A DNA stretch of 64,000 bases, taken from the NCBI GenBank assembly GCA_963793335.1, contig CAWBZS010000005.1:124001-188000 (forward strand), read 5' to 3'. Of the stretch, positions 55,124 to 64,000 are shown piece by piece. This DNA is from Sva-07 sp963793335 (GTDB taxonomy: Bacteria; Actinomycetota; Acidimicrobiia; Acidimicrobiales; Ilumatobacteraceae). The notes beneath the pieces are model-generated. The model was not told where the DNA came from. It searched no databases and was given only the letters and a program-made list of their open reading frames with translations. The first letter of the stretch is position 1. Every line of letters starts with the position of its first letter. A program made the translations under genes and the position numbers.

Positions 55124-58101
55124 ACGGGCGCGACGATCGCTACTCGATCCGGACCCGTGTCTCGGGCGACGTGGTCGTCACCCGAGAGGGCACCGACCTG
55201 TCCCTCAGTCCGATCCAGCGACGGATCGTCACGAGCATCGCCACTCGGGGCGCTCCCACCCCGCTCGACGAACTGATCGACGCCGCATGGAGCGGCCGGG
55301 CACCGGCCACGGCGGTCGCCTCCCTGCACAACCACCTGTCCCGGCTTCGCAGCCGAGCCCCGGGACTCGTCGTCCGCCTGCAGGACCACTACTGCTTCGG
55401 CGAGGGTGTCGACGTCCGCCCGCTGGTCGAACCGCCCGATCGGACGGAGAACGATTCGCTCGCCGATCTGCGCCGTCGAGTCGACGAGCACCCGCACGAC
55501 GAGCACGCCGCCGCCGATCTCGTCGTGGCCCTGGCGACGGGTGGCGACCAGGATGCTGCGCTTCGGGTCCTGGATCGCGTTCGTTCCGAGCTGGCCGAAG
55601 TGGGCCTCGACGCCGGCCGCCGGATCGCGGACCTCTCCCGCATGGTCGCCGATGGCGAACAGCGAGCGGAGCGGCTCGCCGGGGTGATGGACACGGGGAT
55701 CGACATCGGGTTGATGATCGGTGCGTTCGACTCGGACGCGACGATCGCCGCTACACGCCGCTGGTTGGCTCGGGACAACGAGTCGATCCTGGCGATCGGT
55801 GCACCGGCCGGCTCTGGACGATCCCATGCCCTGCGCGTGGTTCGCGACCTCGCAGTCGACGCCGGACTCGAGCCGATCGAATTGCGATGCACGACGACAT
55901 CGGCACTCCCCGTGCTTCCGACGGGCTCATGGCACGGCCGAGGGCCGAGGCTCCTGGTCGTCGACGATCTCGGCGACATCGGGGACTCCACCGCTCGGAT
56001 GCTCCATCGGCTGCTGGCGGCTCCCGATGACCGTCCCCTCAAACTCGCCTTCACGGCTGACGACGATGAAGTCGGCGCCTGGGTCGAACGCCTGCGTTCG
56101 GCGTTCGACCGACCGGTTTCGACCGCGACGATCGAGCTCACGTCCTGGACTCGGGACCAACGCCACGACCTCCTCGGTCGCCTCCAGCTGAGCGATCAGG
56201 ATGGGCAGGCACTGGAGACCGCCTTGGACGGCATGGTCCGGCTGGGGCTCTCCAACCGTGCCTGTCTCGACGCGATTCGATTGGCCACCGGCTCGGCGAC
56301 CGATCGTGCGGAATTCGAGCGGATCGTTGCGATGAGGTCCGTCATCGCATCGTTGCCGGACGGTCTCGATCGAGCATTCGTCGCCGCAACGGTCACCCAA
56401 CTCGACGCCGACGAACACCTGCTGGTCGAACTCGTCAGTCTCAGCGCGACCCCCTTCCTGTACGACGACCTTGCCGCCATCGTGCCGAACCTTCGCGATC
56501 TGCTCCGGCGTGGCAGTGTTCGACGCCTGCTCGATGTGGACGAGCCGACAGGACGAGTCGCCACGCGACATCGCATCGTCGACGCCGTCCTCCTCGATCG
56601 CATGAGCCCACGACGCACGGTCGAGCTCAACACGCTGCTCGCGAGGGCAGCGTACGAGCGCGAAGCTCCCCACCTCCGTGCCCGCCGCCACGCAGCACAT
56701 GCGGCAGCGGCCGACCGCAGCCAGATCGAGGCCGCAGCATCGATGAGCAGTCTCGCCGACGCAATCGCCGTCACGGGTGATCGCCTCACCGCCGCCGATA
56801 TCTCGCTCCTCGCCGCCGACGTCGTCATGACCGTCGACCCGGTCCGGTACTGCGAGCTGGCGGTTCGCGCCGGGAGGGAACTGCTCTCGGCCGGTGATCC
56901 GACCGGTCTCGAACCGGTGGCCCGAGCGACCGAGGTTGCCATCGCCAGCGGTCTCCCGGCCGAGGCCGCCATGGGAGCGAGGGCGTACTGCGAACTCGGA
57001 CCGAGCTCGAGCGCTGGTCGAGTCGACGAGGGGGCGGTTCGTATCCTGTCGAGCGTCGAGCCGATGCTGACCGAGGACCGCCACCTCGCCCACGTCCTCG
57101 GCACGTCGACGATGGTCTACGCCCTGAGCGGAGACGCCGATCGCTGCATCGACCTGTACGAACGGGCACTCGCTCACGCCGAAGCGACGGGGGACGATGA
57201 CGTCATCGCAGACACGCTGCCGTTCGCGTTCCTCTCGCTCGCCGCGCCGCGGTTCCTCGAACGCCGCGAGTCGATCGCCGGCCGTCTGCACGAACTCGCC
57301 GACCGGACGGGTCGTGTGGACACTCGATGGGAAGCGGTCCACCTCGACTTCTCGAACGAACTCCAACGAGGTGATCCCGGTGTTCGCGACACCCTTCGCC
57401 GGCTCGACGACGTCACCACCGAGGTCGACGGGTCCCGACACGACTGGGAGGTCGCCTACCTCGCTGCGGCGGTCGCCCATCTCGACGGACGACTCGCCGA
57501 CGCGCGCCTGCATGCCGACGAGAGCCTGCTGGTCGGCAGCGCCGTCGGCGAGGCCCGCCGGCTGGCGGTGTACGGAACACTGCTGCTCGGCTGCCACCTG
57601 AGCGACGGCACGGTCGGGTCCTTGCTCCCGATGCTCGAACAGATGGTGCAGGACCAGCCGCTGTTGGCGGCGTGGAAGGCCCCCCTCGCCCTCGCACTCG
57701 CCGGACACGGGCGCCGCGACGACGCCGTCCACCACCTGGTCGATCTCGTCCGACCCGGCGGTATCGACCCCGACTGCACGATGTCGGCGGTCGCGCTCGT
57801 GGCCGCGGAGGCGACTGCCCGCATTGCGATGATGGAACGGGGACGCGTCGCCGGCGAGGTGGCGATGCTCGCCCACGGCTTTGCCGACATGCTCACACCG
57901 TGGTCGGGTCGATGGTCGTGGACGGGGGCGGGAACGCTCGGCCCGATCGACACCACGCTCGCTCGCCTCCACCACGTGCTCGGCAACACAGGACCAGCGG
58001 TGGAGCTCGCAGCGGCCGCAGCCGGTCAGGCGGCCCGAATGCGTGCGCCGCTCCACGCCCGCGATGCCGCCGACCTCCTCGTCGTGGCCACCGCTCCGTG
58101 A
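55120..58101 (+). CDS. AfsR/SARP-like regulator, intact paralogue
   Basis: A 993-residue protein with the same layout as its upstream neighbour: winged helix (LSLSPIQRRIVTSIATRGAPTPLDELIDAAW...ASLHNHLSRLRSR), activation domain (SLADLRRRVDEHP...RVRSELAEVGL), an ATPase with Walker A-like GAPAGSGRSHALRV and Walker B LLVVDDLGD, and TPR helices. The lysine of a canonical Walker A (GK[ST]) is replaced by Arg, so ATP may be bound but not hydrolysed. The ends of both proteins share the wording SGxWxWxGxGTxGPxD, showing a tandem duplication. ATG at 55120 overlaps the upstream stop. Confidence 0.85.
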   Translation: MNGRDDRYSIRTRVSGDVVVTREGTDLSLSPIQRRIVTSIATRGAPTPLDELIDAAWSGRAPATAVASLHNHLSRLRSRAPGLVVRLQDHYCFGEGVDVRPLVEPPDRTENDSLADLRRRVDEHPHDEHAAADLVVALATGGDQDAALRVLDRVRSELAEVGLDAGRRIADLSRMVADGEQRAERLAGVMDTGIDIGLMIGAFDSDATIAATRRWLARDNESILAIGAPAGSGRSHALRVVRDLAVDAGLEPIELRCTTTSALPVLPTGSWHGRGPRLLVVDDLGDIGDSTARMLHRLLAAPDDRPLKLAFTADDDEVGAWVERLRSAFDRPVSTATIELTSWTRDQRHDLLGRLQLSDQDGQALETALDGMVRLGLSNRACLDAIRLATGSATDRAEFERIVAMRSVIASLPDGLDRAFVAATVTQLDADEHLLVELVSLSATPFLYDDLAAIVPNLRDLLRRGSVRRLLDVDEPTGRVATRHRIVDAVLLDRMSPRRTVELNTLLARAAYEREAPHLRARRHAAHAAAADRSQIEAAASMSSLADAIAVTGDRLTAADISLLAADVVMTVDPVRYCELAVRAGRELLSAGDPTGLEPVARATEVAIASGLPAEAAMGARAYCELGPSSSAGRVDEGAVRILSSVEPMLTEDRHLAHVLGTSTMVYALSGDADRCIDLYERALAHAEATGDDDVIADTLPFAFLSLAAPRFLERRESIAGRLHELADRTGRVDTRWEAVHLDFSNELQRGDPGVRDTLRRLDDVTTEVDGSRHDWEVAYLAAAVAHLDGRLADARLHADESLLVGSAVGEARRLAVYGTLLLGCHLSDGTVGSLLPMLEQMVQDQPLLAAWKAPLALALAGHGRRDDAVHHLVDLVRPGGIDPDCTMSAVALVAAEATARIAMMERGRVAGEVAMLAHGFADMLTPWSGRWSWTGAGTLGPIDTTLARLHHVLGNTGPAVELAAAAAGQAARMRAPLHARDAADLLVVATAP

Positions 58102-58157
58102 CCGGACCACCGTCGCGAGCGCTGGCTCGACCATGAGCTGGTCGCTACGGTCGAGCC

Positions 58158-58991
58158 ATGAGCGTCACGAGCATCGTGCATCTTCCCGCCACCGCCAGCG
58201 TCGACGAGATCCACGCCGTGCTGCACCGAGATGCGGCACTGATCATCGACGGGTTGGCCTCGCCCGAGCAGATCGACGCGATCAGCGCCGAAATGGCGCC
58301 GTTCATCGATGCCACACCCGCGGGGAGCGACGACTTCTCGGGCCGCAACACCAAGCGCACCGGCGCGTTGATCGCCCGGTCGCCGTCGAGTCACGCACTG
58401 ATCCAACATCCGACGATTCTCGGCGTCACCGAGCGGTTGTTGCACCGGGCGCAGAGCTTCCAGTTGCACCTCACTCAGGTGATCTCGATCGGGCCCGGCT
58501 CACCTGGACAACCGATCCACCGGGATCAATGGGCATTCGACTTCTTCGAGTTCCCGAGCGACTACGACGTGCAGTGCAACACGATCTGGGCGCTCACCGA
58601 TTTCACAGAGGAGAACGGTGCCACCCGACTGATGCCGGGGAGTCAGCACCTGCCGAACAGCCACACCCACACCGTGGACGAGACCGTGCCCGCCGAGATG
58701 ACCGCCGGATCGTGCCTGCTCTACACGGGCAAGGTGTATCACGGCGGTGGCGCCAACACCTCCGACGACACCCGCGTGGGGCTGAACATCACCTACGACG
58801 TCGGCTGGCTTCGCCAAGAGGAGAACCAGTACCTGTCGTGCCCGCCAGCGATCGCTGCGGAGCTGCCCGACGACTTGTTGCAGCTGATGGGCTACCGGAT
58901 CGGCGCCTACGCGCTCGGCTACATCGACGACGTCCGAGATCCGATCGAGGCCATCCGCGGCGCGACCGGCTCGATGAGCTTCGCCCCGTAA
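58158..58991 (+). CDS. Phytanoyl-CoA dioxygenase (PhyH) family protein
   Basis: A 277-residue Fe(II)/2-oxoglutarate dioxygenase. The iron site is the HxD of PIHRDQWAFDFF and the distal His in LLYTGKVYHGGGANTS, followed by an Arg for 2-oxoglutarate (TRVGLNITYDVGW). Related enzymes hydroxylate lipids or small molecules. It stands on the plus strand with a convergent DM13 gene. Its TAA stop is the TAA of the palindromic repeat (FAP-stop), meaning that the repeat's arm has become the end of the gene. Confidence 0.87.
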   Translation: MSVTSIVHLPATASVDEIHAVLHRDAALIIDGLASPEQIDAISAEMAPFIDATPAGSDDFSGRNTKRTGALIARSPSSHALIQHPTILGVTERLLHRAQSFQLHLTQVISIGPGSPGQPIHRDQWAFDFFEFPSDYDVQCNTIWALTDFTEENGATRLMPGSQHLPNSHTHTVDETVPAEMTAGSCLLYTGKVYHGGGANTSDDTRVGLNITYDVGWLRQEENQYLSCPPAIAAELPDDLLQLMGYRIGAYALGYIDDVRDPIEAIRGATGSMSFAP

Positions 58992-59020
58992 CGTTTGGTG
59001 TCAGACACCAAACGTTACGG
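58986..59020. repeat. 35-bp perfect palindrome, copy 2
   Basis: Identical arms to copy 1 (CCGTAACGTTTGGTGTC and complement) with a central A instead of T, that is, the same sequence inverted. It supplies the TAA of the PhyH gene (58989-58991) and lies 11 bases from the convergent stop of the DM13 gene, fitting a bidirectional terminator. Confidence 0.85.
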
Positions 59021-59030
59021 GTTGCGCTGA

Positions 59031-59693
59031 TCAGGCGAGGTCGGCGGCGGTGAAGGGGCTCGAGAAGCGCACACACCACACCACCACGGTGTCGTACACC
59101 GAGAGGTCGACGCCGACGGGGATCTCGTAGTTCTGGTCGCCGATGTTGCCCTTGAGCACTCCGAGGTCGACGAAGTCGTCATCGAACGCACCGCTGTCGC
59201 CGTCGGCGCTCGAGGCCGACAGGTACACCCGGAGGTCGGGGCCGTTGTCGGTGGAGAAGTTCTCGAATCGTAGGAATCGCTGCTCACTGCCGTCGTTGAG
59301 CACCGTCGCCGTGCCCTCACCGCTGTAGCGACCGCGCGGGATGAACGAACCCTGTGCGAGCGCCACGATCTGCGGTGCTGGCGGCTCGGTCACCACGGGC
59401 GCCTGCGTGGTGGTCGGTGCCGGTGCGGCAGCAGCTCTGGTCGGGTTCTTGATCGGGTCGACGAGCGAGGTCGTCGGCTCCGTCTCCGCAGCGGTGGTCG
59501 GAGCGACCGTGGTCTCGACCGGTTCAGCGGCAGCGGCCACGCCGGAGTCGAACACCGGACCGGCCTCGTCGACCTTGTCGTCGATGAACAACGTGTGCAC
59601 CCCGAAGACCCCGAACGCGAGGAAGGCCACGGCGACGACACCGACGAGAGCGACGGGAGCGAGGATCTTGATGTTGCGGCGAATCCAGGTCAT
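59031..59693 (-). CDS. DM13-domain membrane-anchored protein
   Basis: A 220-residue protein: N-terminal membrane helix (ILAPVALVGVVAVAFLAFGVFGV), a Thr/Pro/Ala linker, then a DM13 domain (QGSFIPRGRYSGEGTATVLNDGSEQRFLRFENFSTDNGPDLRVYLS...DTVVVWCVRFSSPFTAADL) with the conserved Cys near the end. DM13 domains are suspected redox or electron-transfer modules outside the membrane. It faces the PhyH gene and ends 11 bases before palindrome copy 2. Start ATG at 59693. Confidence 0.85.
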   Translation of the reverse strand: MTWIRRNIKILAPVALVGVVAVAFLAFGVFGVHTLFIDDKVDEAGPVFDSGVAAAAEPVETTVAPTTAAETEPTTSLVDPIKNPTRAAAAPAPTTTQAPVVTEPPAPQIVALAQGSFIPRGRYSGEGTATVLNDGSEQRFLRFENFSTDNGPDLRVYLSASSADGDSGAFDDDFVDLGVLKGNIGDQNYEIPVGVDLSVYDTVVVWCVRFSSPFTAADLA

Positions 59694-59770
59694 GCCCAGC
59701 ACGGTACGAGCCACCTGCGCGCGACGACCCCCGATCGCAGATCGTTCCCGGTCCGTTCTCGATTCGGAAA

Positions 59771-59807
59771 GATGTAACGCTTGGTGTCTGACACCAAGCG
59801 TTACATC
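59771..59807. repeat. 37-bp perfect palindrome, copy 3
   Basis: Arms GATGTAACGCTTGGTGTC and complement around a central T. Differs from copies 1 and 2 by C for T at one place in each arm, a compensatory pair that keeps symmetry, and by its outer bases. It overlaps the stop of the MMPL gene (once its frame is corrected) and separates it from the DM13 gene downstream. Confidence 0.85.
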
Positions 59808-62242
59808 AGGCGTCGATGAGTTCCTGTTCGCGGCGCTCTTCGTCGTGAGCGTGCGCGATCGCGCTGGTGTGCGTGCCGCCCTCCACGTTGAGCGTGGGGA
59901 GGATGCGGTCGAGCCACTTCGGGCAGCCACCAGTTGCGGGCACCGAGCAGTTCCATCGTGGCGGGCACGAGCAGCATGCGGACAAACGTGGCGTCGAGGA
60001 AGACCGCTGAGGCGAGTCCGAGGCCGAACATCTTGATGATGCGGTTGTCCTCGAGCACGAACCCGGCGAACACCACGATCATGATCGCTGCGGCCGCGGT
60101 GATCACTCGGGCGGTGGCGGCGAGACCGTCGGCGACGGAGCCCTTCGGATCACCGGTTCGGTCGTACTCCTCTTTCACTCGCGACAGCAGGAAGACCTCG
60201 TAGTCCATCGAGAGGCCGAACACAATGGCGAACATCATCATCGGCAGGAACGGCTCGATCGGTCCACCAGCGGTGTTGAAGAGCGATGCTCCCCAGCCCC
60301 AGCCGAACACCGCCACGACGATGCCGTAGGCACCTCCGATCGACAGCATGTTCATGATGACCGCCTTGAGCGGCACGAGCACCGATCGGAACACCATCAT
60401 CAGCAGCAGGAACGACAGGGTGAGCACGGCGGCGAAGAAGAACGGGATTCGCTCGGCGAGATACGAACTGAAGTCGATGTTCGCCGCGACCGAGCCGGAC
60501 ACGTTGACCACGACATCGGTCCCCTCGGTCACCGATGGCACCACCTCGTCGCGCAGCGAGTTGACCAAGTCCGCGGTTGCCTCGTCCTGCGGCCCCGTCG
60601 TCGGGGTGAGGCGGATGATCGCGGCCTCGGCAGTGGCCGGGTCGCCGGTGTCGGGGATCGGTCCGGCAACGGAGGCGACGCCGTCGGTGCCATTCAACGT
60701 TCCGGTCAGTTCGGCCAGCACCGCGAAGTCCTGCGGCGACGAGAGCTCGGCGGTGAGCAACAACGGGCCGTTGGTGCCGGGACCGAAGGCGTCGCTGGTG
60801 AGGTCATAGGCGTCGCGCGTCGTGGTGCCCTCGGCGAAGTTGCTCTCGTCGGAGAACCCGAGGCGCAGGCCGAGCACGGGCACCGCCATCAACAGCAGGA
60901 ACAGTGTGGTCGCAATCGCGATCGGCCAGGGGCGATGCTGCACGAACCGGCTCCACTTGTACGCCCAGGTCTGCCGAAGCGGCTTCTCCTTGCGGGGTGG
61001 AAGCTCCTTGCGCAACGGCGCCACCGCGAAGGAGGCCAGCATCACCACGGCCGCCAGTGGAACGCCGAGCAGCAACGGTTGGATGCTGAGCCCCAGGCCC
61101 ACCAATGCGATCGCAACGAAACCAGCGGCGATCACCCCGCGCCAGCGGGACACCTCGACCTTTCGCTGGGCGAAACCGAGCAGTGCGGGCAGCAGGGTGA
61201 CCGAGGCGATCATCGTGACGAGCACGGTGACTGCGGCGCCCGTGGCCAGGCCATTGATGAACGACAACCCCATGATGAACATGCCGAGCAGCGAGATCAC
61301 CACGGTGAACCCCGCGAACACGACCGCTCGTCCTGCGGTGTCGATCGCGACCACCGTCGCCTGTTCGGGATCGAGTCCCGCCTTCAGACCCTCCCGGTAT
61401 CGGGTGACGATGAACAGCGCGTAGTCGATGCCTACGCCGATCCCGATCATCGCACCCAGGGTGATGGCGAAGTCGGGAACCGACATGACGTTGGAGAGCA
61501 GCGTGATGATGCCGGCGCCGATCCCGACACCAAAGAGGGCGACACCGATCGGCAAGCCCATCGCGAGCACCGACCCGAACGACAGGATCAAGATCACGAT
61601 GGCGAAGCCCAGCCCGATCAGCTCCGACTCCGGCGGTTCGAACTCGCCGAGGGCCTGGCCACCGATCTCGACCTGCAGCCCCTCGACGTCGGTCGGCGCC
61701 AGGTCGGCGATCTCGCTGCCGATCTCGCCCGTCTGCGTCTCGCTGAGGTTCTCGGAGAGGTCGACCTGTGCGTACGCAACCTGACCGGCGAGCGGACCGT
61801 CGCTGGCGACGAACCCCAGAGTCTGGCCCTGCGGGGAGTACGGGCTGGTCAGCGTGACGCCTTCGATGGCGGCGACCTCATCGAAGAGTTCGGTCATCGC
61901 GGCGGTGACCTCGGGATCGTCGACACCCTGATCAGCACGGAAGATGATCGTGCCCGAACGTCCGCTGCCGGCACCTCCGAAGTACGCGTCGAGTGTGTCG
62001 AAGCCGCTCTTCGACTCGGAGTCGGGAATCGAGAACGAGCTGTCGCTCGATGCGCCGATCGTCCCGACGAGCGCGATCACGGTGACGAGCGCGGTGACCC
62101 ATGCACCCAGGACGGCCCAACGACGGCGGAAGCCGAACCGGCCGAGCTTGCCCCACGCCGAGTCGACGGGGACCAGGTCGTCGGCGACGATGGATTCGAC
62201 CTCGGAATCGATCTCGGGCGGAGAAGTGGACGTCATGTTCAT
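59806..62242 (-). pseudogene. MMPL/RND-type membrane transporter, frameshifted near the C-terminus
   Basis: About 810 residues: two six-helix RND halves, each with an extracellular loop. Landmarks are FRRRWAVLGAWVTALVTVIAL, GFAIVILILSFGSVLAMGLPIGVALFG, ITLGAMIGIGVGIDYALFIVTRYREGL, and in the second half FAIVFGLSMDYEVFLLSRVKEEYD. MMPL proteins export lipids or drugs across the membrane. An extra C in the run at 59921-59923 shifts the frame; without it the protein ends normally (WLDRILPTLNVEGGTH...ELIDA) at 59806. A sequencing indel is likely. Start ATG at 62242 or 62236. Divergent from a TetR gene. Confidence 0.85.
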
Positions 62243-62245
62243 TAT

Positions 62246-62260
62246 TGGACAGTCTGACCA
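62246..62260. promoter_or_regulatory. Candidate TetR operator between MMPL and tetR
   Basis: TGGACAGTCTGACCA is an imperfect palindrome (six of seven arm pairs) in the 52-base spacer between the divergent MMPL and TetR genes, four bases before the MMPL start. This is the classic position and size for a TetR binding site that represses both genes. Confidence 0.55.
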
Positions 62261-62294
62261 GTAGAATGACGATTCGCAACAGCAGCCCCCAATC

Positions 62295-62966
62295 GTGTCC
62301 GACGACACATCGCGCGTCGGCTCGACGTGCAACCTCCTCATGCCAGCGCACACCGACTCCCCCGACACCAGCCCAGGCACACCGCGAGCCGACGACCCCC
62401 GCGTCGAGCGCACTCGTGCCGCGGTGATCGATGCAGCGGTCGAGCTCCTCACCACCGACGGGCCGAGTTCGGTCACCCACGCCAACGTCGCGGCAGCGGC
62501 GAACATGAGTCGCACCACGGTGTACAACCACTGGCCGACACAGGCCGACCTCCTCCGCGACACCATCGAATCGCTCGGCAAGGTCCCCGTGCGCACCGAT
62601 CAACTCGCCGGCGACCTGCGTACCGACCTCGACCTGCTGTGCGCACAGCTCGTGGCCGATCTCGTCGACGATCAGCGGGCGCCGATGATCATCAACATGA
62701 TGGCCAGGGCGATGCACGATGCGACGGTGATCACGGTTCGCGACGAGTTCTTCAGCGCCTTCACCGAGACGTTCCGCCACGTGATCGAGACGGCGATCGA
62801 CAACGGTCAACTCCGTGCCGACCTCGATGCCGACCGGTCGATCGCCACGCTGCTCGGCAGCTTCCTGTTCCAGCGGTTCATGTCGCCAGCTCCGTTCACC
62901 GCCGACTTCGCCGGCGCCGTGCTCGACGACTTCGTGCGCATCAACGCCCCGACTCGCGCCACCTGA
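62295..62966 (+). CDS. TetR family transcriptional regulator
   Basis: A 223-residue regulator. The helix-turn-helix is AAVELLTTDGPSSVTHANVAAAANMSRTTVYNHWPTQADLLR; the rest is the helical ligand-binding and dimer domain (FFSAFTETFRHVIETAIDNGQL). It is divergent from the MMPL transporter, the usual arrangement for local repression of an exporter by a repressor that senses the exported compound. I give the GTG at 62295 as start; the ATG at 62340 is equally possible since the first 15 residues are low in family content. Confidence 0.85.
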   Translation: MSDDTSRVGSTCNLLMPAHTDSPDTSPGTPRADDPRVERTRAAVIDAAVELLTTDGPSSVTHANVAAAANMSRTTVYNHWPTQADLLRDTIESLGKVPVRTDQLAGDLRTDLDLLCAQLVADLVDDQRAPMIINMMARAMHDATVITVRDEFFSAFTETFRHVIETAIDNGQLRADLDADRSIATLLGSFLFQRFMSPAPFTADFAGAVLDDFVRINAPTRAT

Positions 62967-62988
62967 GCCAGTCGTCCGGCCACACCAC

Positions 62989-63747
62989 TCAGGCGTCGCG
63001 GCGAGCGATCAGGGTCTCCACAGCCGAGAGGTCGTAGGGATGCCCGACCATCACGATGAGGTGGGTGGCACCCGCTTCGAGGAACGCATCGAGGTCGCCG
63101 ACGGCGTCGGGGCCGATCGCCACGGTGCGCTCGATCTCCGATGGGTCGCGACCGATTTCGGCGCACCAGTTGTCGAGGACGGTGTTCTTGTGCGCGAACG
63201 TCTCGGGAGGGCCGAAGGAGTTCCAGGCGTCGGCGAACTGGGCGGTGAGCTTCAGCGTGACCTTCTCGCCGGAGCCGCCGACAAGGATCGGCAGGTCACC
63301 GATCGGCGCCGGGTTGAGCGCGGCGAGCCGGGCCTTCAGCCGGGGCAGATCGTCGCGCAGTTTGTGGAGGCGACCGATCGCCGTGCCGAACTCGTAGCCG
63401 TACTCGGTGTAGTCGCGCTCGAACCAGCCCGAGCCGATGCCGAGGTACATCCGACCACCGGAGATGTGGTCGGCGGTGCGAGCCATGTCGGCCAGGAGCT
63501 CAGGGTTGCGGTAGCTGTTGCAGGTGACGAGCATGCCCAGCTTGGCCCGTTCGGTGTCGGCTGCCATTGCGCTGAGCAGGGTCCAGCCTTCGAAGTGGGT
63601 CTCGTTCGGATCGCCGTAGAGCGGGAAGAAGTGGTCCCACGTCCAGATCGAGTCGACCCCGATCGACTCGGCGCGACGCCACGCGTCACGGATCTCGACG
63701 TAGGAGGTCTGCTGGGGATGGAGTTGGACGCCGACGTGAAAGGTCAT
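62989..63747 (-). CDS. LLM class F420-dependent oxidoreductase
   Basis: A 252-residue luciferase-like enzyme of the actinobacterial F420 group: GVQLHPQQTSYVEIRDAWRRAESIGVDSIWTWDHFFPLYGD, LGMLVTCNSYRNPELLADMARTADHISGGRMYLGIGSGWFERDY and LPILVGGSGEKVTLKLTAQFADAWN. It is shorter than typical members (about 300). Reduces or oxidises an unknown small molecule with F420. Third such enzyme in the window. It is followed, 23 bases beyond its convergent neighbour, by tetR. Confidence 0.87.
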   Translation of the reverse strand: MTFHVGVQLHPQQTSYVEIRDAWRRAESIGVDSIWTWDHFFPLYGDPNETHFEGWTLLSAMAADTERAKLGMLVTCNSYRNPELLADMARTADHISGGRMYLGIGSGWFERDYTEYGYEFGTAIGRLHKLRDDLPRLKARLAALNPAPIGDLPILVGGSGEKVTLKLTAQFADAWNSFGPPETFAHKNTVLDNWCAEIGRDPSEIERTVAIGPDAVGDLDAFLEAGATHLIVMVGHPYDLSAVETLIARRDA

Positions 63748-63771
63748 GCCCTCCAGTGAACCACCCTCGGC

Positions 63772-64000
63772 TCAGACCCGACGCACGATGACGCTGCCGA
63801 TCGAGTAGCCGGCGCCGAATGAACACAGCACCCCGAGGTCGCCAGACGCCAGGTCGGCTCGGTGACGGTGGAACGCGATCACCGAGCCCGCTGACGACGT
63901 GTTGGCGAACTCGTCGAGGATCACCGGGGCCTCGTCGTCGGTCGGGAGCCGACCGAGCACGCCCTTGGCGATCAGCTGGTTCATCTTCAAGTTGGCCTGG
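63772..64000 (-). CDS. Beta-ketoacyl-ACP synthase III-like protein, C-terminal end only
   Basis: The last 75 codons of a FabH-type ketosynthase enter from the right edge. They begin at QANLKMNQ, the end of the HQAN motif whose His is just outside, continue with the second active-site Asn region (ILDEFANTSSAGSVIAF) and end GVLCSFGAGYSIGSVIVRRV, the typical FabH terminus. These enzymes condense acyl groups in fatty-acid, olefin or related synthesis. The 5' part lies beyond the window, so subfamily cannot be named. The gene ends 25 bases before the LLM gene's start, same strand. Confidence 0.85.
   Translation of the reverse strand, partial: QANLKMNQLIAKGVLGRLPTDDEAPVILDEFANTSSAGSVIAFHRHRADLASGDLGVLCSFGAGYSIGSVIVRRV

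Noticed and set aside
59921..59923. Programmed frameshifting as an explanation for the MMPL, cyclase and AfsR-like frame breaks
   Set aside because: The sites share no slippery heptamer or downstream structure, occur in unrelated genes, and mostly fit one extra base in short runs, so sequencing error is simpler.

Overview
The window is high-GC DNA that reads as a free-living, probably marine actinobacterium, most likely in or near the class Acidimicrobiia (an Ilumatobacter-like relative is my guess). The clues are three luciferase-like flavin/F420 oxidoreductases, SARP/AfsR-like regulators, Cys-lipoproteins, sortase signals of both the LPxTG and LAxTG type, DUF4333 and DM13 proteins, and many amidohydrolases. 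There are no insertion sequences, phage genes, CRISPR arrays or rRNA genes. One tRNA-Ala(UGC) is present.

Layout. 0-3 kb: a conserved hypothetical protein running off the left edge, a MurA-type enolpyruvyl transferase fused to an XRE helix-turn-helix domain, and, divergent from it, a microbial rhodopsin with the NDQ motif of light-driven sodium pumps. 3-13 kb: amino-sugar and amino-acyl degradation (GH20 hexosaminidase, NagA, an N-acyl-D-amino-acid deacylase) around a frameshifted adenylate cyclase/ATPase/TPR regulator. 13-18.7 kb: a compact operon dabB-dabA-PII-like-ferritin-[2Fe-2S] protein for energy-coupled inorganic carbon uptake. 18.7-28 kb: an acylase lipoprotein, a poly-serine LAxTG surface protein, a HAD hydrolase, a SulP anion transporter, lipoproteins, a SAP-domain protein and the tRNA. 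28-37 kb: GNAT, LLM oxidoreductase, DinB-like and deacylase genes and a geranylgeranyl-reductase-type flavoprotein. 37.4-40.1 kb: a decayed patch with a propeller fragment, a ClbS-like gene lacking its middle, a lipoprotein stub and a TetR gene with an internal stop. 40-46.5 kb: a YtcJ-type amidohydrolase, an LLM enzyme and a four-gene ABC export operon. 46.6-58 kb: a giant PKD/LPxTG surface protein, divergent from two tandem paralogous AfsR-like regulators. 58-64 kb: a PhyH dioxygenase, a DM13 protein, a divergent MMPL/TetR pair, an LLM enzyme and the end of a FabH-like ketosynthase.

The most interesting theme is a possible light-to-carbon link. The NDQ rhodopsin and the dab operon lie 16 kb apart, yet both carry the same AT-rich element, ATATTTATTYGCAC, just upstream of the first gene. 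A SulP transporter, a family that includes Na+/bicarbonate symporters, lies nearby. A light-driven cation pump energising inorganic carbon uptake under shared control is an inference from this arrangement; no retinal synthesis or RuBisCO gene is visible here.

Two cautions apply. At least five long genes carry apparent one-base indels, which fits an unpolished long-read assembly better than gene death. And three near-identical perfect palindromes sit at gene 3' ends and supply or overlap stop codons, probably a dispersed terminator repeat.
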